Assembly (NCBI GenBank): GCA_964372115.1
Contig: CAYJPN010000012.1
Location: forward strand, 62,001 to 126,000
Direction: 5' to 3'
From: CG2-30-36-16 sp964372115
Lineage (GTDB): Bacteria > Bacteroidota > Ignavibacteria > Ignavibacteriales > Ignavibacteriaceae
Length of the DNA stretch: 64,000 nucleotides
The position numbers were made by a program, and so were the translations under genes. Within the stretch, counting starts at the first letter, position 1; the number at the start of each line of letters is the position of its first letter. Below are positions 35,269 through 45,971 of the stretch, piece after piece. Under the pieces are notes generated by a model that did not search any database, was not told where the DNA came from, and saw nothing but the letters and a program-made list of their open reading frames with translations.

Positions 35269-35667
35269 TTATAATTTCGACAATACAAGTTCTAAAATTT
35301 GGCGGACTTCTTCAAGGTCTTTTTTAATATTAGGTTTTTCTTTTTGAAAATCCTTTAGTTTGTTTCCCGATGGTTCCAACTCCATTTTCTCTATATCTGT
35401 CTGTTGAAGAATTGTCTCAGGCAAATATTCTTCTAATATTTTTTTTGCTCCCTCAATAGTGTATTTTTTTTCGCGCAATAAAGACTTTATGTATAGCACA
35501 AGTTGAATATCTTTATTTGTATAAATTCTGTTGCCGGCTCTATTTTTTTGCGGCTTCAACTGCTCAAATTCAGTTTCCCAGTAACGAAGAACATATTGCT
35601 CCACATCGGTAATTTTACTCACCTCGCTAATAGAATAGTATAATTTTTTTATTGAAAGATCTTTCAT
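35269..35667 (-). CDS. MerR-family transcriptional regulator
   Basis: This 132-residue protein has an N-terminal MerR winged helix (YYSISEVSKITDVEQYVLRY, then WETEFEQLKPQKNRAGNRIY with the wing) and an HTH-following helix that continues into a coiled coil. No metal-binding cysteines are seen, so it is not a metal sensor of the MerR/CueR type; the sequence resembles the short MerR proteins common in Bacteroidota. The target is unknown. It precedes tRNA-Pro on the same strand. Confidence 0.88.
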   Translation of the reverse strand: MKDLSIKKLYYSISEVSKITDVEQYVLRYWETEFEQLKPQKNRAGNRIYTNKDIQLVLYIKSLLREKKYTIEGAKKILEEYLPETILQQTDIEKMELEPSGNKLKDFQKEKPNIKKDLEEVRQILELVLSKL

Positions 35668-35759
35668 CGCAGCTTAAAAATTACTTTGAGGTAAAATAAA
35701 TAATTATACACTTAATATCAATATCCGTCATCTTTATAAAAGAATGCTTTAAGCTCTGG

Positions 35760-36443
35760 CTATAAGTTATTTTCTTTTCTCACTATATCTACCAACTCGC
35801 TAACATCTTTTAATTCATAATCAGCTCCGTGTGATACAGTATTAAATACATCACCATAACGGGCAAAAGCGGTTTTCATCCCAACTTTTGATGCTCCCAC
35901 CATATCACGTTCAGCCCAATCTCCAACCATAATGGCTTCGCCGGGTTTAACTTTTAATTTTTCCAATATTTTCATAAATGGTACCGGGCTTGGTTTTCTC
36001 TCGCCTGTATCATCAAATGTAACCACCTCATCAATTACATGATGAAAATTTAAGTAAGCTAATCTAAGCCAGGCTTCTTTTGTCGGGGCATCGGATAATA
36101 TACCGGTACGTATACCAAGTCGGGCAAGTTTATTTAAAGTCGAGTAAACATGGGGATAAGCAATCAATGAAGCTTCGCGGGCACGACGATAAGCAACCAC
36201 ACCGGCTGCCCAAATTTTATAATCCACTTTATCGAGTACCCGTTTTAAAAACTCATCAAAAACCTGCTGATATTCAATCCCCTGTTCTTTATATATCTCG
36301 TCTATCTTTGCGTTTGCTTCTTCTACGGTTATCCGTAATCCTGCGTCAATCATTGCCGGAATCGCTTCTTCTATTGCCCGGCGTTTCATCTTCATAAAAT
36401 CCATCAAAGTATTATCCAGATCGAAAACAACAGCTTTTATCAA
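35760..36443 (-). CDS. HAD-superfamily hydrolase (YjjG-like)
   Basis: This 227-residue HAD phosphatase has motif I VVFDLDNTLMDF, motif II GILSDAPT, motif III Lys in GERKPSPVPF and motif IV MVGDWAERDMVGA. A helical C1 cap lies at residues 18-90. This order fits the YjjG/pyrimidine 5'-nucleotidase or phosphoglycolate-phosphatase-like group. The substrate cannot be read from sequence. It overlaps aroQ closely (the ATG follows directly on its stop), part of the 36-37.7 kb operon. Confidence 0.85.
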   Translation of the reverse strand: MIKAVVFDLDNTLMDFMKMKRRAIEEAIPAMIDAGLRITVEEANAKIDEIYKEQGIEYQQVFDEFLKRVLDKVDYKIWAAGVVAYRRAREASLIAYPHVYSTLNKLARLGIRTGILSDAPTKEAWLRLAYLNFHHVIDEVVTFDDTGERKPSPVPFMKILEKLKVKPGEAIMVGDWAERDMVGASKVGMKTAFARYGDVFNTVSHGADYELKDVSELVDIVRKENNL

Positions 36444-36872
36444 TTAAACCTCTTTATTAATTTCATTAATGATATACACAGCAGCGAGATAACCTTTTTC
36501 TTTAAAGCCTGAAATATAACCTTCGCACGATTTGGCAGTTAATAATATTTGCCTATAGTCTTCCCGATTTGCAAGGTGCGAAAGATGAACTTCCACTTTC
36601 GGAATCTTCAATTCTTGCAAAGCGTCTTTTATGGCAACCGAAGTATGTGCATAACCGCCGGGGTTTATTATAAGTCCGTTATAATTACCCGCACTCTGAA
36701 TTGAATCTATTATTTCACCCTCGCGGTTGCTCTGAAAAAAAGTAAAATCTATTTCAGGGTACTGCGTTTTTATTTTTAATTTGATTTCTTCAATTGTTAA
36801 ACCGCCGTAATTGTTTTCATCCCGTTTGCCAAGAAGATTTAGATTGGGTCCGTTAATTACTAATATTTTCAT
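36444..36872 (-). CDS. aroQ: type II 3-dehydroquinate dehydratase
   Basis: This 142-residue enzyme of the shikimate pathway starts with ILVINGPNLNLLGKR, which contains the catalytic Tyr-region loop (RDENNYGG), and then has QSNREGEIID, INPGGYAHTSVAIKDA and VEVHLSHLANREDYR. The His in VEVHLS and the Glu/Arg pair are in place. The family normally forms dodecamers. It overlaps the next gene downstream of it by 4 bp. The chorismate mutase domain near 17.9 kb uses the product of this pathway. Confidence 0.95.
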   Translation of the reverse strand: MKILVINGPNLNLLGKRDENNYGGLTIEEIKLKIKTQYPEIDFTFFQSNREGEIIDSIQSAGNYNGLIINPGGYAHTSVAIKDALQELKIPKVEVHLSHLANREDYRQILLTAKSCEGYISGFKEKGYLAAVYIINEINKEV

Positions 36873-37141
36873 TGTGTCTCAGCCATTTCGTCTATCAATT
36901 CTCTAATGCGCGGTGTTATGTACATCTGATCAACGCCAAGTTCCTTTAATGCCATTGAAAGAATTATTACTTTTCTTTGAAGCGGCGCGCCTTTGTTAAT
37001 AACTACAACTTTGCTTTCTTTCAACAAGCAGTAACCGCCTTTAAAATCTCCTTTTTCAAACCGGACAGTAGCGCCAAGCTGCGCTGAGAGAGCCTTTAAC
37101 TCTTCAAATAATTCTTCGAATTCTTTTTCTTTAATCTTCAT
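36869..37141 (-). CDS. small conserved protein
   Basis: This 90-residue protein is charged and helix-strand-helix, with FEKGDFKGGYCLLKESKVVVINKGAPLQRKVIILSM in short segments that look conserved. I recall such proteins near aroQ in Bacteroidota and relatives but know no function. No metal or nucleotide motif is visible. Overlaps of 4 bp with aroQ and 11 bp with the membrane protein gene suggest co-translation. Confidence 0.75.
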   Translation of the reverse strand: MKIKEKEFEELFEELKALSAQLGATVRFEKGDFKGGYCLLKESKVVVINKGAPLQRKVIILSMALKELGVDQMYITPRIRELIDEMAETQ

Positions 37142-37664
37142 TTTTTATTGCATCTCTTTTTGTAAGAGGCTGGAATAACACAAAATATACTGCCGCAAAA
37201 TATGACAATATTTCGACGAGCGAAAAACTGCTTAATACTTTTAACCTTTTTACAAAAAGATTTAATACCGTCTGAGGGTCAAAAGCGGAATAATATATTT
37301 TGTCAATTATGCTGTAATCGATTGTCATCAAATAAACTTCAAACGGCAGCAGCACAAAAACAATTAAAACGATTATAAATAGCCAGCCGTTTTTCTTAAG
37401 ACTAATTCTTGATGAAACTAAAAATGCTATAAAAGACACGATAAAAATTATGTACAAAATCATTGTTGTCGAAACTGCCGCACCGAGCGTGGTTATGATT
37501 CCGCCTAAATTTTCGGGTGTAACGAATGCTTTTAAAATGTAATCCTTTGGTTCGAACAGTTGATAAGTTAACAGCAAACGGCTAAGATAAGCGCCAAGCC
37601 ATAAAACTCCGCTGAGCAAAGCAATAAACATGAACAGTTGTGAAAATTTATTTATGTTACGCAT
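37131..37664 (-). CDS. membrane protein, four helices
   Basis: This 177-residue protein has four hydrophobic segments, at about residues 8-33, 60-85, 92-113 and 145-166, and a basic end (KRDAIKNED). It is not recognised beyond the membrane topology. It lies first in the operon with the small protein, aroQ and the HAD gene; its start is 42 bp from the divergent ppx gene. Confidence 0.75.
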   Translation of the reverse strand: MRNINKFSQLFMFIALLSGVLWLGAYLSRLLLTYQLFEPKDYILKAFVTPENLGGIITTLGAAVSTTMILYIIFIVSFIAFLVSSRISLKKNGWLFIIVLIVFVLLPFEVYLMTIDYSIIDKIYYSAFDPQTVLNLFVKRLKVLSSFSLVEILSYFAAVYFVLFQPLTKRDAIKNED

Positions 37665-37705
37665 ATAGATGATAAAATTTTTGAACGAAAAGATATAAAA
37701 AATTT

Positions 37706-38617
37706 ATGACTGTTGCTTCAATTGATATCGGGACAAATACCATTCTTTGTTTAATTGCAAAAATAAATTTAGAGACTAAAACAATCACCCCACTAAAGGA
37801 TTTGCAGGAAATTCCGCGGCTTGGAAAAGGATTAATGGCGGGGTGTAATATAACATCTGAAAAAATTGAAGCGTTATTCAAAATACTTAAATCATACGAT
37901 AATATTATTAAAACGTACAGATGCGAAAAGGTTTATGTAACATGCACAAATGCTTTTAGAATAAGCTCTAACGGTAATGAACTTGCGGATGAAATAGTAT
38001 CGCGTTTTGGTTATGAAGTTAAGGTTGTCCCCGGCGAATTAGAGGCTGAATTATCGTTTGCCGGCGCGGTTTACAATAATGATGGAACTAGTTTAATTAT
38101 AGATATAGGCGGCGGCAGCACCGAAATAATTTTTGGCTCAACCGGAAATATATCGTATAAAAAAAGTTTTCAAGCAGGTGTTGTTGCCGGTACCGAAAAA
38201 TTTGAACTTTATAAAGTTTCATCGGAGAGAAATGTTAATGGTTTCACGAAATTTCTAAACGAAATATTTTATGAATTAGAGCAAAATAATTTTGACACAA
38301 AAAATGTAATTGCTCTTGCAGGCACGCCGGTAACTCTTGCATGTATAACTAAAAATTTAACTATTTACGATGAACAAAAAGTTGAAGGTTCGCTATTATC
38401 TTTGAGTGATGTAGTTATGATATCGGATCAACTTGCCGGGCTGGACACTGATAACATCATAAATACATTTCCGCAAGTTGCCGAAGTGAGAAAGGATGTT
38501 ATTTTTGCGGGAAGTATAATTCTAAAAGTATTAATGCAAAAGCTCCGTATCGATTCTTTAAAAGTATCAACAAAAGGAATACGTTACGGAGCACTAATTA
38601 AAAACCTATTTTTATAA
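37706..38617 (+). CDS. Ppx/GppA-family phosphatase
   Basis: This 303-residue ASKHA-fold protein starts [16 protein letters not shown] (phosphate-1 loop) and has the phosphate-2 segment [15 protein letters not shown], both intact, and [12 protein letters not shown]. The family hydrolyses polyphosphate or the 5' phosphate of pppGpp. The short form without an HD domain does not allow the two to be told apart. Its last 6 bp overlap the end of nadB, which converges on it. Confidence 0.88.
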   Translation: MTVASIDIGTNTILCLIAKINLETKTITPLKDLQEIPRLGKGLMAGCNITSEKIEALFKILKSYDNIIKTYRCEKVYVTCTNAFRISSNGNELADEIVSRFGYEVKVVPGELEAELSFAGAVYNNDGTSLIIDIGGGSTEIIFGSTGNISYKKSFQAGVVAGTEKFELYKVSSERNVNGFTKFLNEIFYELEQNNFDTKNVIALAGTPVTLACITKNLTIYDEQKVEGSLLSLSDVVMISDQLAGLDTDNIINTFPQVAEVRKDVIFAGSIILKVLMQKLRIDSLKVSTKGIRYGALIKNLFL

Positions 38618-40237
38618 ATGAAGATTTTGAAGAACAGTATTTTGCGGAGGAATGGAATTATCAGGTTCAGAGTAATCAAGAGTGTAATGCAAACCACGGC
38701 TTTCTTTTCGATACTTTGCTGATTTTATAATCATGTGAGCGCATGTGATCAAATCTCTCAGCTCTATTAGCTGTTCAAATACTTTTGTTTTTTTGTATAA
38801 TTCCTCGGTCTCAACAAAAATATTGTGAATTCTTCTCGAAGCTCTTTCTAATCTCAGATCGGAGCGGACAATTCCAACATAGTCCCACATTATCTGCTTT
38901 ACTTCTTTTAAACTATGCGTAATAAGAACTTTTTCATCGGCGCTTAATGTACCGGATTCATCCCACTCCGGTATTTCAGGAATAGCGCCGCTAAATTCGG
39001 CTAACTGAGTTTTTATATCAATTGCTGCGCGGTCGGCAAATACAATAGCTTCTAATAATGAGTTACTTGCCAGACGGTTTGCCCCGTGAACTCCGGACAT
39101 TGAAACTTCACCGCATGCGTAAAGTCCTTTAAGGGATGTCCTGGAATTTTCATCAATTATTACCCCGCCGCAGGCGTAATGAGCCGCGGGCACCACAGGA
39201 ATATAATCTTTGGTTATATCTATTCCTCTTGAAAAACATTCATTGTAAATGTTCGGAAAATGTTCTTTTATTTCACTTTCGGTTTTATGCGTAACATCAA
39301 GAAAAACAAATTCATCGCCACGTTTTTTTAACTCGTTATCTATTGCTCGTGCAACAATGTCTCTGGGCGCCAGTTCTTTCCTCTCATCATATTTTTGCAT
39401 AAATGTTTCGCCGTCTTTTGTACGCAATAATCCGCCAAACCCGCGCACAGCCTCGGAAATTAGAAACGATGGTTTCTGAAATTCTAAGGCATCACCTGTA
39501 GAATAAAGTGATGTGGGATGAAACTGAACAAACTCCATATTCCCTATTCTTGCTCCGGCGCGGTACGCCATTGCAAAACCATCTCCCGTTGCAATTGCCG
39601 GATTTGTTGTATGAAGATAAACCTGTCCAAGCCCGCCTGAAGCAAGTATGGTTGCTCTTGAGGAAATTTTTATAACCGAATTTGTTCTGCCGTCATGTGC
39701 GTAAGCGCCCCAGCAGTTTCTATTGTCCAGCGGTTCATTTCTTAAACGATGGACATTATGCTCGGTTAATAAATCAATTGCTAAAACATTTTCAATAAAC
39801 TCAATATTTCCGCGTTCGTTTACTGCATCTATTAATGCGCGTTCAACTTCCCTGCCGGTAAGGTCGGCAGCGTGAACAATACGATTTTTGGAATGTCCCC
39901 CTTCTCTTGCAAGATCGAGTTTTCCGTTTTTGTTTGTAAAACGTGCGCCGATTTTTATCAAATCCTGAATTCTTGCCGGACCTTCTTTAACCATCAGTTC
40001 CACCATCTCCCGGCTGCACAAACCAGCGCCGGCAATCAGCGTATCTTTTATGTGGCTTTCAAACGAATCATGGCTATCGATTACAGAGGCAATACCACCC
40101 TGAGCATAATTCGTATTGGATTCTGCTTTGTTCTTTTTTGTAATCAGCACGACATCTGCATATTCCGAAATACGTAATGCCGCAAATAAACCGGCAATAC
40201 CACTTCCAATTACAAGTACATCTGTTTTTATATCCAT
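38612..40237 (-). CDS. nadB: L-aspartate oxidase
   Basis: This 541-residue flavoprotein oxidises L-aspartate to iminoaspartate, the first step of NAD biosynthesis. Seen are the N-terminal FAD loop [17 protein letters not shown], the [10 protein letters not shown] segment, [16 protein letters not shown] and the active-site stretch [10 protein letters not shown] followed by [17 protein letters not shown]-terminal helical domain of the succinate dehydrogenase type completes the protein. Quinolinate synthase genes nadA and nadC are not in the window. The argD-like gene starts 2 bp upstream. Confidence 0.96.
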   Translation of the reverse strand: MDIKTDVLVIGSGIAGLFAALRISEYADVVLITKKNKAESNTNYAQGGIASVIDSHDSFESHIKDTLIAGAGLCSREMVELMVKEGPARIQDLIKIGARFTNKNGKLDLAREGGHSKNRIVHAADLTGREVERALIDAVNERGNIEFIENVLAIDLLTEHNVHRLRNEPLDNRNCWGAYAHDGRTNSVIKISSRATILASGGLGQVYLHTTNPAIATGDGFAMAYRAGARIGNMEFVQFHPTSLYSTGDALEFQKPSFLISEAVRGFGGLLRTKDGETFMQKYDERKELAPRDIVARAIDNELKKRGDEFVFLDVTHKTESEIKEHFPNIYNECFSRGIDITKDYIPVVPAAHYACGGVIIDENSRTSLKGLYACGEVSMSGVHGANRLASNSLLEAIVFADRAAIDIKTQLAEFSGAIPEIPEWDESGTLSADEKVLITHSLKEVKQIMWDYVGIVRSDLRLERASRRIHNIFVETEELYKKTKVFEQLIELRDLITCAHMIIKSAKYRKESRGLHYTLDYSEPDNSIPPQNTVLQNLHL

Positions 40238-40238
40238 A

Positions 40239-41411
40239 TTAATAAAGTTTTAAAACCTCTTCAAATTTTTCAAGAAAGTAATCTATTTGTTCTCTCGTAA
40301 CTATCAGCGGCGGAAGCAGCCGGACAACATTTACATTTGTTACATTTGCCAAAATTTTTCTTTCACGCAATTCTTTTACAATGTTCGAGCTGTCTATATT
40401 TAATTCCACTCCCACCATATATCCCCTGCCCCGTACTTCTGTTATTATTGCCGGCAAACGACGCTGCAACTCTATCAATTTGCCAATCAGGTATTCTCCG
40501 TTTGCAGCAACTTTTTGCATTAATCCTTTTTCGAATACTTCCTCCAAAACTACCTTCCCCGCGGCACAACTAACCGGGTTTCCGCCGTAAGTTGTACCAT
40601 GTTTTCCGATCTCAAAAATATTTGCATATTCGTTTGTAGTTAATATTGCGCCGAGCGGCAAACCACCGCCGATTGCCTTTGCCGAAGTAATAATATCGGG
40701 CTTAATGTTCAGATAGTTATGCGAAAATGGTTTTCCGGTTCTGCCTATTCCGCATTGAATACAATCTGAAACAAGTGCAAAATCAAATTTTGTTTTTAAT
40801 TCCTTAATTGCATCGGCAAAATTCTGTGATACTACATTGATTCCTCCCTCACCCTGTATAAATTCAACAAATATTCCCGCGGTATTTCCATCAACTTTGC
40901 TTAATAAATCATTAATATCGTTAAAGTTTATATATTCTATATTCGGCAGCAGAGGCTCAAAACCGTCGCGGTATTTGCTTCGGGCAGTCAAAGTCATCGC
41001 GCCATAAGTACGACCGTGAAATGAATTTGTCAGGGAAAATATTTTTTTATGAGGTCCATATTTTTTTCGTATCAATTTTATAGCGCCTTCAACCGACTCG
41101 GTGCCGCTATTTGTTAAAAATAATTTATCCATCTGCGAATGTTTAAGTAGAAGTTCCGCAAACTCTACCTGAATATCCGGAAGATAGTTATTTGATAAAT
41201 GACCGAATTGTCCTATTTGTTTTGAAACCGCTTCCACAATGCGGGGATGTGCATAACCAAGTGCGTTAACTCCGAGCCCCGAAAAAAAGTCTAAATACTT
41301 ATCACCGTTTTTTGCTACCAAATATACACCCTCGCCGTGGGAAAGTTCAATTGGAATTCTTTTGTATGTCGGGAGGAAATATTCTTTTTCTTTTTCAAAA
41401 ATAGTGCTCAT
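40239..41411 (-). CDS. argD: acetylornithine aminotransferase-like class III aminotransferase
   Basis: This 390-residue PLP enzyme of subgroup II has [14 protein letters not shown] and [14 protein letters not shown] at the N-terminal side. [14 protein letters not shown], the [14 protein letters not shown] acid and the [13 protein letters not shown] motif with the PLP lysine follow. It fits ArgD (acetylornithine to N-acetylglutamate semialdehyde), though ornithine or 4-aminobutyrate aminotransferases share these motifs. No other arg gene is nearby; nadB is in the same unit. Confidence 0.85.
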   Translation of the reverse strand: MSTIFEKEKEYFLPTYKRIPIELSHGEGVYLVAKNGDKYLDFFSGLGVNALGYAHPRIVEAVSKQIGQFGHLSNNYLPDIQVEFAELLLKHSQMDKLFLTNSGTESVEGAIKLIRKKYGPHKKIFSLTNSFHGRTYGAMTLTARSKYRDGFEPLLPNIEYINFNDINDLLSKVDGNTAGIFVEFIQGEGGINVVSQNFADAIKELKTKFDFALVSDCIQCGIGRTGKPFSHNYLNIKPDIITSAKAIGGGLPLGAILTTNEYANIFEIGKHGTTYGGNPVSCAAGKVVLEEVFEKGLMQKVAANGEYLIGKLIELQRRLPAIITEVRGRGYMVGVELNIDSSNIVKELRERKILANVTNVNVVRLLPPLIVTREQIDYFLEKFEEVLKLY

Positions 41412-41419
41412 AAAATACT

Positions 41420-42127
41420 CTAATTAAATAAGTAGATCGAAGAAAATATTAATAATAAAAAAACGAGTGCGTTAAAAATAACCGCAGCGATGGACGCATT
41501 AATTTTGCTTCCTAATTGTATGTTTAAACCAAAATAACTAAGTATGCCTGCCCAGATTATGGACGCAGCTTCTAATGCTGTAAAAAAATATGCGAGGGTA
41601 GGTTTTACAACAAAGACGCTTGGATTTAATGAAAATATCAGCCCGCCGAATATTATCAATTCAAAAACAAACAGTACTGCAAGCGCGTAAAAATGAGGAA
41701 GAAAAGAATAACTTAAGACTGCAAAAGTATCCTTAAACCTCGTAACCCAACCGCCAGGCCTAAGGATCATTTTTAATGAGAATGAAAACAATATCAAGAT
41801 AAAACACAATACGCCGAAAATAATTAATGTATTTAAGAAAAAATTATTCAGCACCGGTTCGGCGTTGCGGGTAAAAAGATAAATAAATGCGGAGTTAACT
41901 GTAAATTTTACTGCGGTAAAAAGAAGGATAAAAAATATAAAATTCTTATGCTCTGCTCTGATGATAAGTCTGAATGCTTCGGAAGGACTGTGCAGCAACA
42001 AAGCTAACAGATCCCAAAGATCTATATTAACTATTCTTTCGCGCAGGTAAGTTTTACAGTTTGTACAGGTCAACTGGTATGCAGGATTTTCGGCTCCGCA
42101 GCTACTACAAACGATATGATTTTTCAT
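41420..42127 (-). CDS. Yip1-family membrane protein with N-terminal zinc ribbon
   Basis: This 235-residue protein starts with a zinc ribbon (CSSCGAENPAYQLTCTNC) and then has five or six hydrophobic segments in the Yip1 pattern (DLLALLLHSPSEAFRLIIRAEHKNF is the amphipathic entry). Such membrane proteins are frequent in Bacteroidota and firmicutes; none has a known enzymatic role. It lies 9 bp before argD on the same strand and 44 bp after the DUF5683 gene. Confidence 0.75.
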   Translation of the reverse strand: MKNHIVCSSCGAENPAYQLTCTNCKTYLRERIVNIDLWDLLALLLHSPSEAFRLIIRAEHKNFIFFILLFTAVKFTVNSAFIYLFTRNAEPVLNNFFLNTLIIFGVLCFILILFSFSLKMILRPGGWVTRFKDTFAVLSYSFLPHFYALAVLFVFELIIFGGLIFSLNPSVFVVKPTLAYFFTALEAASIIWAGILSYFGLNIQLGSKINASIAAVIFNALVFLLLIFSSIYLFN

Positions 42128-42170
42128 ATTCCAAACTCCGGTTTACGTAAAATATTTTTCAAAAATAAAG

Positions 42171-42692
42171 TTAAAACGGAATTTTAACTCCAATCATTGG
42201 ATAGCGGGTTAAAAAATCTTCCTCTACGGTAAAATCAAATAGATGAGCGTCAACATATGCATCTAAAAGGTTAAGCAAATATGTTATCCCGAGATAAACT
42301 GAAAACAAATCTCTCTGATCGCGGTACGCGTCGCGATAGAATTTATTATAAGCGCTTGGGTTCGAATTATAGGCATCGGCAAAATTTATATAACTATTAT
42401 GATTGTTGACCCACCCGTAAATGAGATAAGCACTAAGCCCCCAGATAATAGGAGCTTTATAGTACGAGTGGTTATAAATTTGTCCCAAACCCGGCAGTAT
42501 TGCGCTGCGCAAAACAGCGCCCCACGGCGATTTGCTCATAACAAAAACGGAGTCACTAGAATCCGGCTTTTGTTCTTCATCAGCCTGTTGTGCAATAACC
42601 GGAATTACAAACAACAACAAGAGAAGGAGAAGTATTTTAATTGTATGATTTGTTAATGATTTCAAATAATTCAAATAAGCGTTCAAGTTCAT
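42171..42692 (-). CDS. DUF5683 membrane protein
   Basis: This is up to 173 residues. The central domain is DUF5683, a Bacteroidota-type family: SPWGAVLRSAILPGLGQIYN, then YYKAPIIWGLSAYLIYG and later YLLNLLDAYVDAHLFDF. A hydrophobic signal or anchor ([20 protein letters not shown]) precedes it. The ATG at 42692 lies 56 bp inside parB; a start a few codons further in, at TTG 42665, is possible but has no better ribosome site. The family is often next to parB; function unknown. Confidence 0.75.
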   Translation of the reverse strand: MNLNAYLNYLKSLTNHTIKILLLLLLLFVIPVIAQQADEEQKPDSSDSVFVMSKSPWGAVLRSAILPGLGQIYNHSYYKAPIIWGLSAYLIYGWVNNHNSYINFADAYNSNPSAYNKFYRDAYRDQRDLFSVYLGITYLLNLLDAYVDAHLFDFTVEEDFLTRYPMIGVKIPF

Positions 42693-43593
42693 CGTTTGAA
42701 TAAAATTCTAAAGTAATTTCTCCGGAGCCGTCCTGTTTTTGTTTACAGATAACTTTTGTGCCGAAAATGCGTCTGAGTTTATCTTCAACGTCATTTAGGT
42801 TTGATGATGCAATGGATGAAGTTTTTACATTAAAAGATGCCGAGCGTTTTCCTTCACCGGAGGTCATTAATAATTTTTTTACAAGAAGTTCGGTTTTGCG
42901 AACTGACAAACCGCCGTCTATAATTTTGTGTAGTGCGTCAAGTTGCAGTTCGGAACCCGGCAGGTTAATCAATGCGCGGGCATGGCCTGATGATATTTCC
43001 TCTTTTATCAAACTTTCCTGTATTTGTTTCGGAAGTTTTAATAACCGAATTGAATTTGCAATTGTAGAACGATCTTTTCCAATGTTTTCAGCTATTTGCT
43101 CTTGTGTTAAATTACATTCTTCCATCAGGCGTTTATAAGCAAAACCGACTTCAATAGGGTTTAGTTTTTCCCGCTGAATGTTTTCAATCAATGCCATAGC
43201 CAGCATGGCTTCATCTGTTTCCACTTTTATTATATAAGCGGGAATTTCTTTGTAGCCAATTTCTATACACGCTCTTAATCTTCTTTCCCCTGAAATTAAT
43301 TCGTATCTCTGGTTACCTTTTCTTCTTACTGTAATTGGTTGGATTAAACCGTTTGAGAGAATCGACTTTTTTAATTCTTCAAGCGCTTCCGGCTCAAAAA
43401 ACATTCTCGGTTGAAACGGGTTAGCTGAAATATAAGTAACAGGAATTTTTGCAAGAATATCTACCTGCTCTCCATCATCTTTTTTCAAATCATCATATTT
43501 GGCAACAAGGTCGCCATGGTTATCTAAAGCCCGCGGCTTCATAAGGGCATCTAACCCTCTACCTAATCCGGATTTTATACTGCTATTTTTCAA
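42637..43593 (-). CDS. parB: chromosome-partitioning protein ParB
   Basis: This 318-residue protein has the CTP-binding region with GERRLRA ([19 protein letters not shown]), the [14 protein letters not shown] segment and the [23 protein letters not shown], then a C-terminal dimerisation part. ParB loads at parS and slides as a CTP clamp. The start overlaps parA by 11 bp and the tail overlaps the DUF5683 gene. No parS site (TGTTTCACGTGAAACA type) was noticed in the window, but a search by eye is not conclusive. Confidence 0.95.
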   Translation of the reverse strand: MKNSSIKSGLGRGLDALMKPRALDNHGDLVAKYDDLKKDDGEQVDILAKIPVTYISANPFQPRMFFEPEALEELKKSILSNGLIQPITVRRKGNQRYELISGERRLRACIEIGYKEIPAYIIKVETDEAMLAMALIENIQREKLNPIEVGFAYKRLMEECNLTQEQIAENIGKDRSTIANSIRLLKLPKQIQESLIKEEISSGHARALINLPGSELQLDALHKIIDGGLSVRKTELLVKKLLMTSGEGKRSASFNVKTSSIASSNLNDVEDKLRRIFGTKVICKQKQDGSGEITLEFYSNDELERLFELFEIINKSYN

Positions 43594-44365
43594 CTTTACT
43601 CTGCCCAGACAAATTTCTTTCTAAAAATTCAGACGCAAGCGACATATAATTTTGCGCGCCCGATGATATTGCATCGTACAAAATAACTGGCTTTCCAAAA
43701 CTCGGTGATTCGGAGATTCTGACATTTCTATGTATAATGGTGTTGTAAACTTTGTCGCCAAAATATTTTTTTACTTCTTCAGTCACCTGATGAGATAAGC
43801 GCAGTCTAGTATCAAACATTGTAAGCAAAACACCTTCAATTGAAAGCTCTTTGTTAAAATGCTGTTTAACAATATTTATAGTATTCAGAAGCTGACCGAG
43901 ACCCTCTAATGCAAAATACTCGCACTGTACCGGTATTAAAACCGAATCGGATGCAGTTAAAGAATTTAATGTAATCAAACCGAGAGATGGCGGACAATCG
44001 ATAATTATATAATCATAATTATCTCTTATTTTGTTTAATGCATTTTTTAACAAAGTTTCTCTATTTTGAATATCAACCATCTCAATCTCTGCACCGACAA
44101 GGTTTATATTCGAAGGGAGCAGATCGAGATGAGGCATGTATGTTTGTATAATCACTTCGTCAATAGAATTATCCCCAATCAGTACTTCGTAAACAGAAGG
44201 TGAATGATGTGAAACACCGAGACCGGAGGAAGAATTTGCTTGTGGATCGGTATCCACCAATAAAGCCCGTTTTTCGGCGGCTGCAAGTGAGGAGGATAAA
44301 TTTATAGCGGTTGTAGTTTTACCTACTCCGCCCTTTTGATTAGCAATTGAAATAATTTTCGACAT
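43583..44365 (-). CDS. parA: chromosome-partitioning ATPase ParA
   Basis: This is about 260 residues from the ATG at 44365, where the family N-terminus [18 protein letters not shown] begins; the upstream in-frame start would add eight unusual residues. It has the deviant Walker A KGGVGKTT, Walker A' in [13 protein letters not shown] and Walker [15 protein letters not shown]. ParA works with ParB in origin segregation. It sits next to parB in the usual order, but I see no dnaA or gidA around it. Confidence 0.95.
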   Translation of the reverse strand: MSKIISIANQKGGVGKTTTAINLSSSLAAAEKRALLVDTDPQANSSSGLGVSHHSPSVYEVLIGDNSIDEVIIQTYMPHLDLLPSNINLVGAEIEMVDIQNRETLLKNALNKIRDNYDYIIIDCPPSLGLITLNSLTASDSVLIPVQCEYFALEGLGQLLNTINIVKQHFNKELSIEGVLLTMFDTRLRLSHQVTEEVKKYFGDKVYNTIIHRNVRISESPSFGKPVILYDAISSGAQNYMSLASEFLERNLSGQSKVEK

Positions 44366-44473
44366 CAAATACCGGAATAAAAATTGCAAAAGTTAAAAAA
44401 TAAACTGAATAATAGAGCAATTACAAGATTGTTAAAATAGTTAATCACACCGTTTTTTCATAGTGCATTACCA

Positions 44474-45151
44474 TTATAAATCGAACTCCTCTCCGAATTC
44501 CATTACTCTGCAATTCAGTCCGATTCTTTTAACCTTTTCTTGAAACAAAAAAGGGTCGGCTTTTATCGGGGGGAAAGTATTGTAATGCATCGGAATTGCA
44601 ATTTTCGGATTTGTAAGTTCGACTGCTTTTACTGCGTCATCTATGCCCATTGTAAAATTATCGCCAATCGGCAGCAGCATATAGTCAATCGCATTCATTT
44701 CGCCAATAAGTTTCATATCATAAAATAATCCGGTATCCCCGGTATGATAAATGATTTTACCATCGATAAATAACAGTACACCTGCCGGTTCGCCAGCATA
44801 CTCACCGTCGGGTGTTTTAGAACCGTGATGAGCAATTGTAAATTTGACCCGCCCAAAATCGAAATTATAACCGCCGCCAATGTGCATATTGTGTGCTTCT
44901 AATCCTTTATCAATAAGATAATTTGCCAATTCGTTAACACAAATAATTAAACAGCCATGTTTTTTTGCTATTTTAACCGCATCACCGAGATGATCGCCAT
45001 GGGCATGTGTTAAAACTATAAAATCCGCTTTTACATCATCGGATTTCACCGGCGAAGTCGGATTGCCGTCAAAAAACGGATCAATCAATATTTTTGTACC
45101 CGTGTTAGTTGTTATCTGAAATGCCGAATGAGAAAAATATTTTAATTTCAT
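44474..45151 (-). CDS. UPF0173-type metal-dependent hydrolase
   Basis: This 225-residue metallo-beta-lactamase-fold protein of the UPF0173 group has a short N-terminal strand (KLKYFSHSAFQI), ILIDPFFDGNP, the metal motif LTHAHGDHLGD and GVLLFIDGKIIYHTGDTG. It ends HYNTFPPIKADP. Its substrate is unknown; it has no RNase J beta-CASP domain. It lies alone, downstream of no obvious partner, 80 bp after parA's start region. Confidence 0.92.
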   Translation of the reverse strand: MKLKYFSHSAFQITTNTGTKILIDPFFDGNPTSPVKSDDVKADFIVLTHAHGDHLGDAVKIAKKHGCLIICVNELANYLIDKGLEAHNMHIGGGYNFDFGRVKFTIAHHGSKTPDGEYAGEPAGVLLFIDGKIIYHTGDTGLFYDMKLIGEMNAIDYMLLPIGDNFTMGIDDAVKAVELTNPKIAIPMHYNTFPPIKADPFLFQEKVKRIGLNCRVMEFGEEFDL

Positions 45152-45296
45152 TGAAATACTCCATCTCTTAAATTACTGATCAATTTATATCATAAAATAT
45201 CAATTTTTTATCAGACAATAAAATTATTCAAGGACTACTGATAAAAAAAAATTCGGTTTAAATTTTCACCAATTATTCACAAAATGAATAATCAAT

Positions 45297-45971
45297 TCAA
45301 AATTTTTTAAGTAATATTTTTATAAACCCCTTTATAGCCTGCCCGGATCTCATCTTGCTTTCTTCATCGGCATAAATAGCCGGGATGTCAATAAAACAAA
45401 TTTTGAATTTATTTTTTACTGCTTTTACTATCATCTCACTTTCTGCCTCGAAGCCCGGCTCATCCGGCAATATGTTTGCAATGGATGAAAGTCTAAAAAG
45501 CCTAAAACCGCATTGGCTGTCTTTTATTTTTTCGTTGCATTTTAGCGATAATAATTTTGATGTAAGAAGATTACTAACACGCCGGTGCAGAGGCATGTTG
45601 GACAGATTGTTTAATCTATTACCAATGACAATATCATTACTTTCTATCGCATTTAAAAATGCCGGGATATATTCGGGTGGATGCTGCATATCAGCGTCAA
45701 GGGTTAGTGTAAAATCATACATTTTTTCTTTTGCCATCAATAAACCGGTTTTTAATGCAAAACCTTTCCCCATGTTTTTGCGCAAATTAATAAGAAGCAC
45801 ATTGTTTTTATTGATAATAAGATTTGCTGAGTTATCTGTTGAGCCGTCGTTCACCGCAATAACAAGATCGACAAATTGAAGACATTTATTTACAACTTCC
45901 TCAATTTTTTTTTCTTCATTGTAAAAAGGAATAACAGCGGCAGTTTTATTTTTGAGTGATGTACTGTTCAA
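45297..45971 (-). CDS. family 2 glycosyltransferase (DPM1-like)
   Basis: This 224-residue GT2 protein has an AAVIPFYNEEKKIEEV start, VIAVNDGSTDNSANL, TLTLDADMQHPPEYI with the DxD motif and a CGFRLFRLSSI segment. It resembles dolichyl- or undecaprenyl-phosphate mannose/glucose synthases, which would place the sugar on a lipid carrier. There are no membrane helices at the end. Its start overlaps cdaA by 26 bp. Donor and acceptor sugars are not shown by sequence. Confidence 0.85.
   Translation of the reverse strand: MNSTSLKNKTAAVIPFYNEEKKIEEVVNKCLQFVDLVIAVNDGSTDNSANLIINKNNVLLINLRKNMGKGFALKTGLLMAKEKMYDFTLTLDADMQHPPEYIPAFLNAIESNDIVIGNRLNNLSNMPLHRRVSNLLTSKLLSLKCNEKIKDSQCGFRLFRLSSIANILPDEPGFEAESEMIVKAVKNKFKICFIDIPAIYADEESKMRSGQAIKGFIKILLKKF

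Noticed and set aside
42637..44365. replication origin at parAB
   Set aside because: No dnaA, gidA or cluster of DnaA boxes was seen near the genes; parAB alone does not prove an origin.
45385..45879. 164-codon plus-strand frame opposite the glycosyltransferase
   Set aside because: Antisense shadow; the minus-strand frame has clear GT2 motifs.
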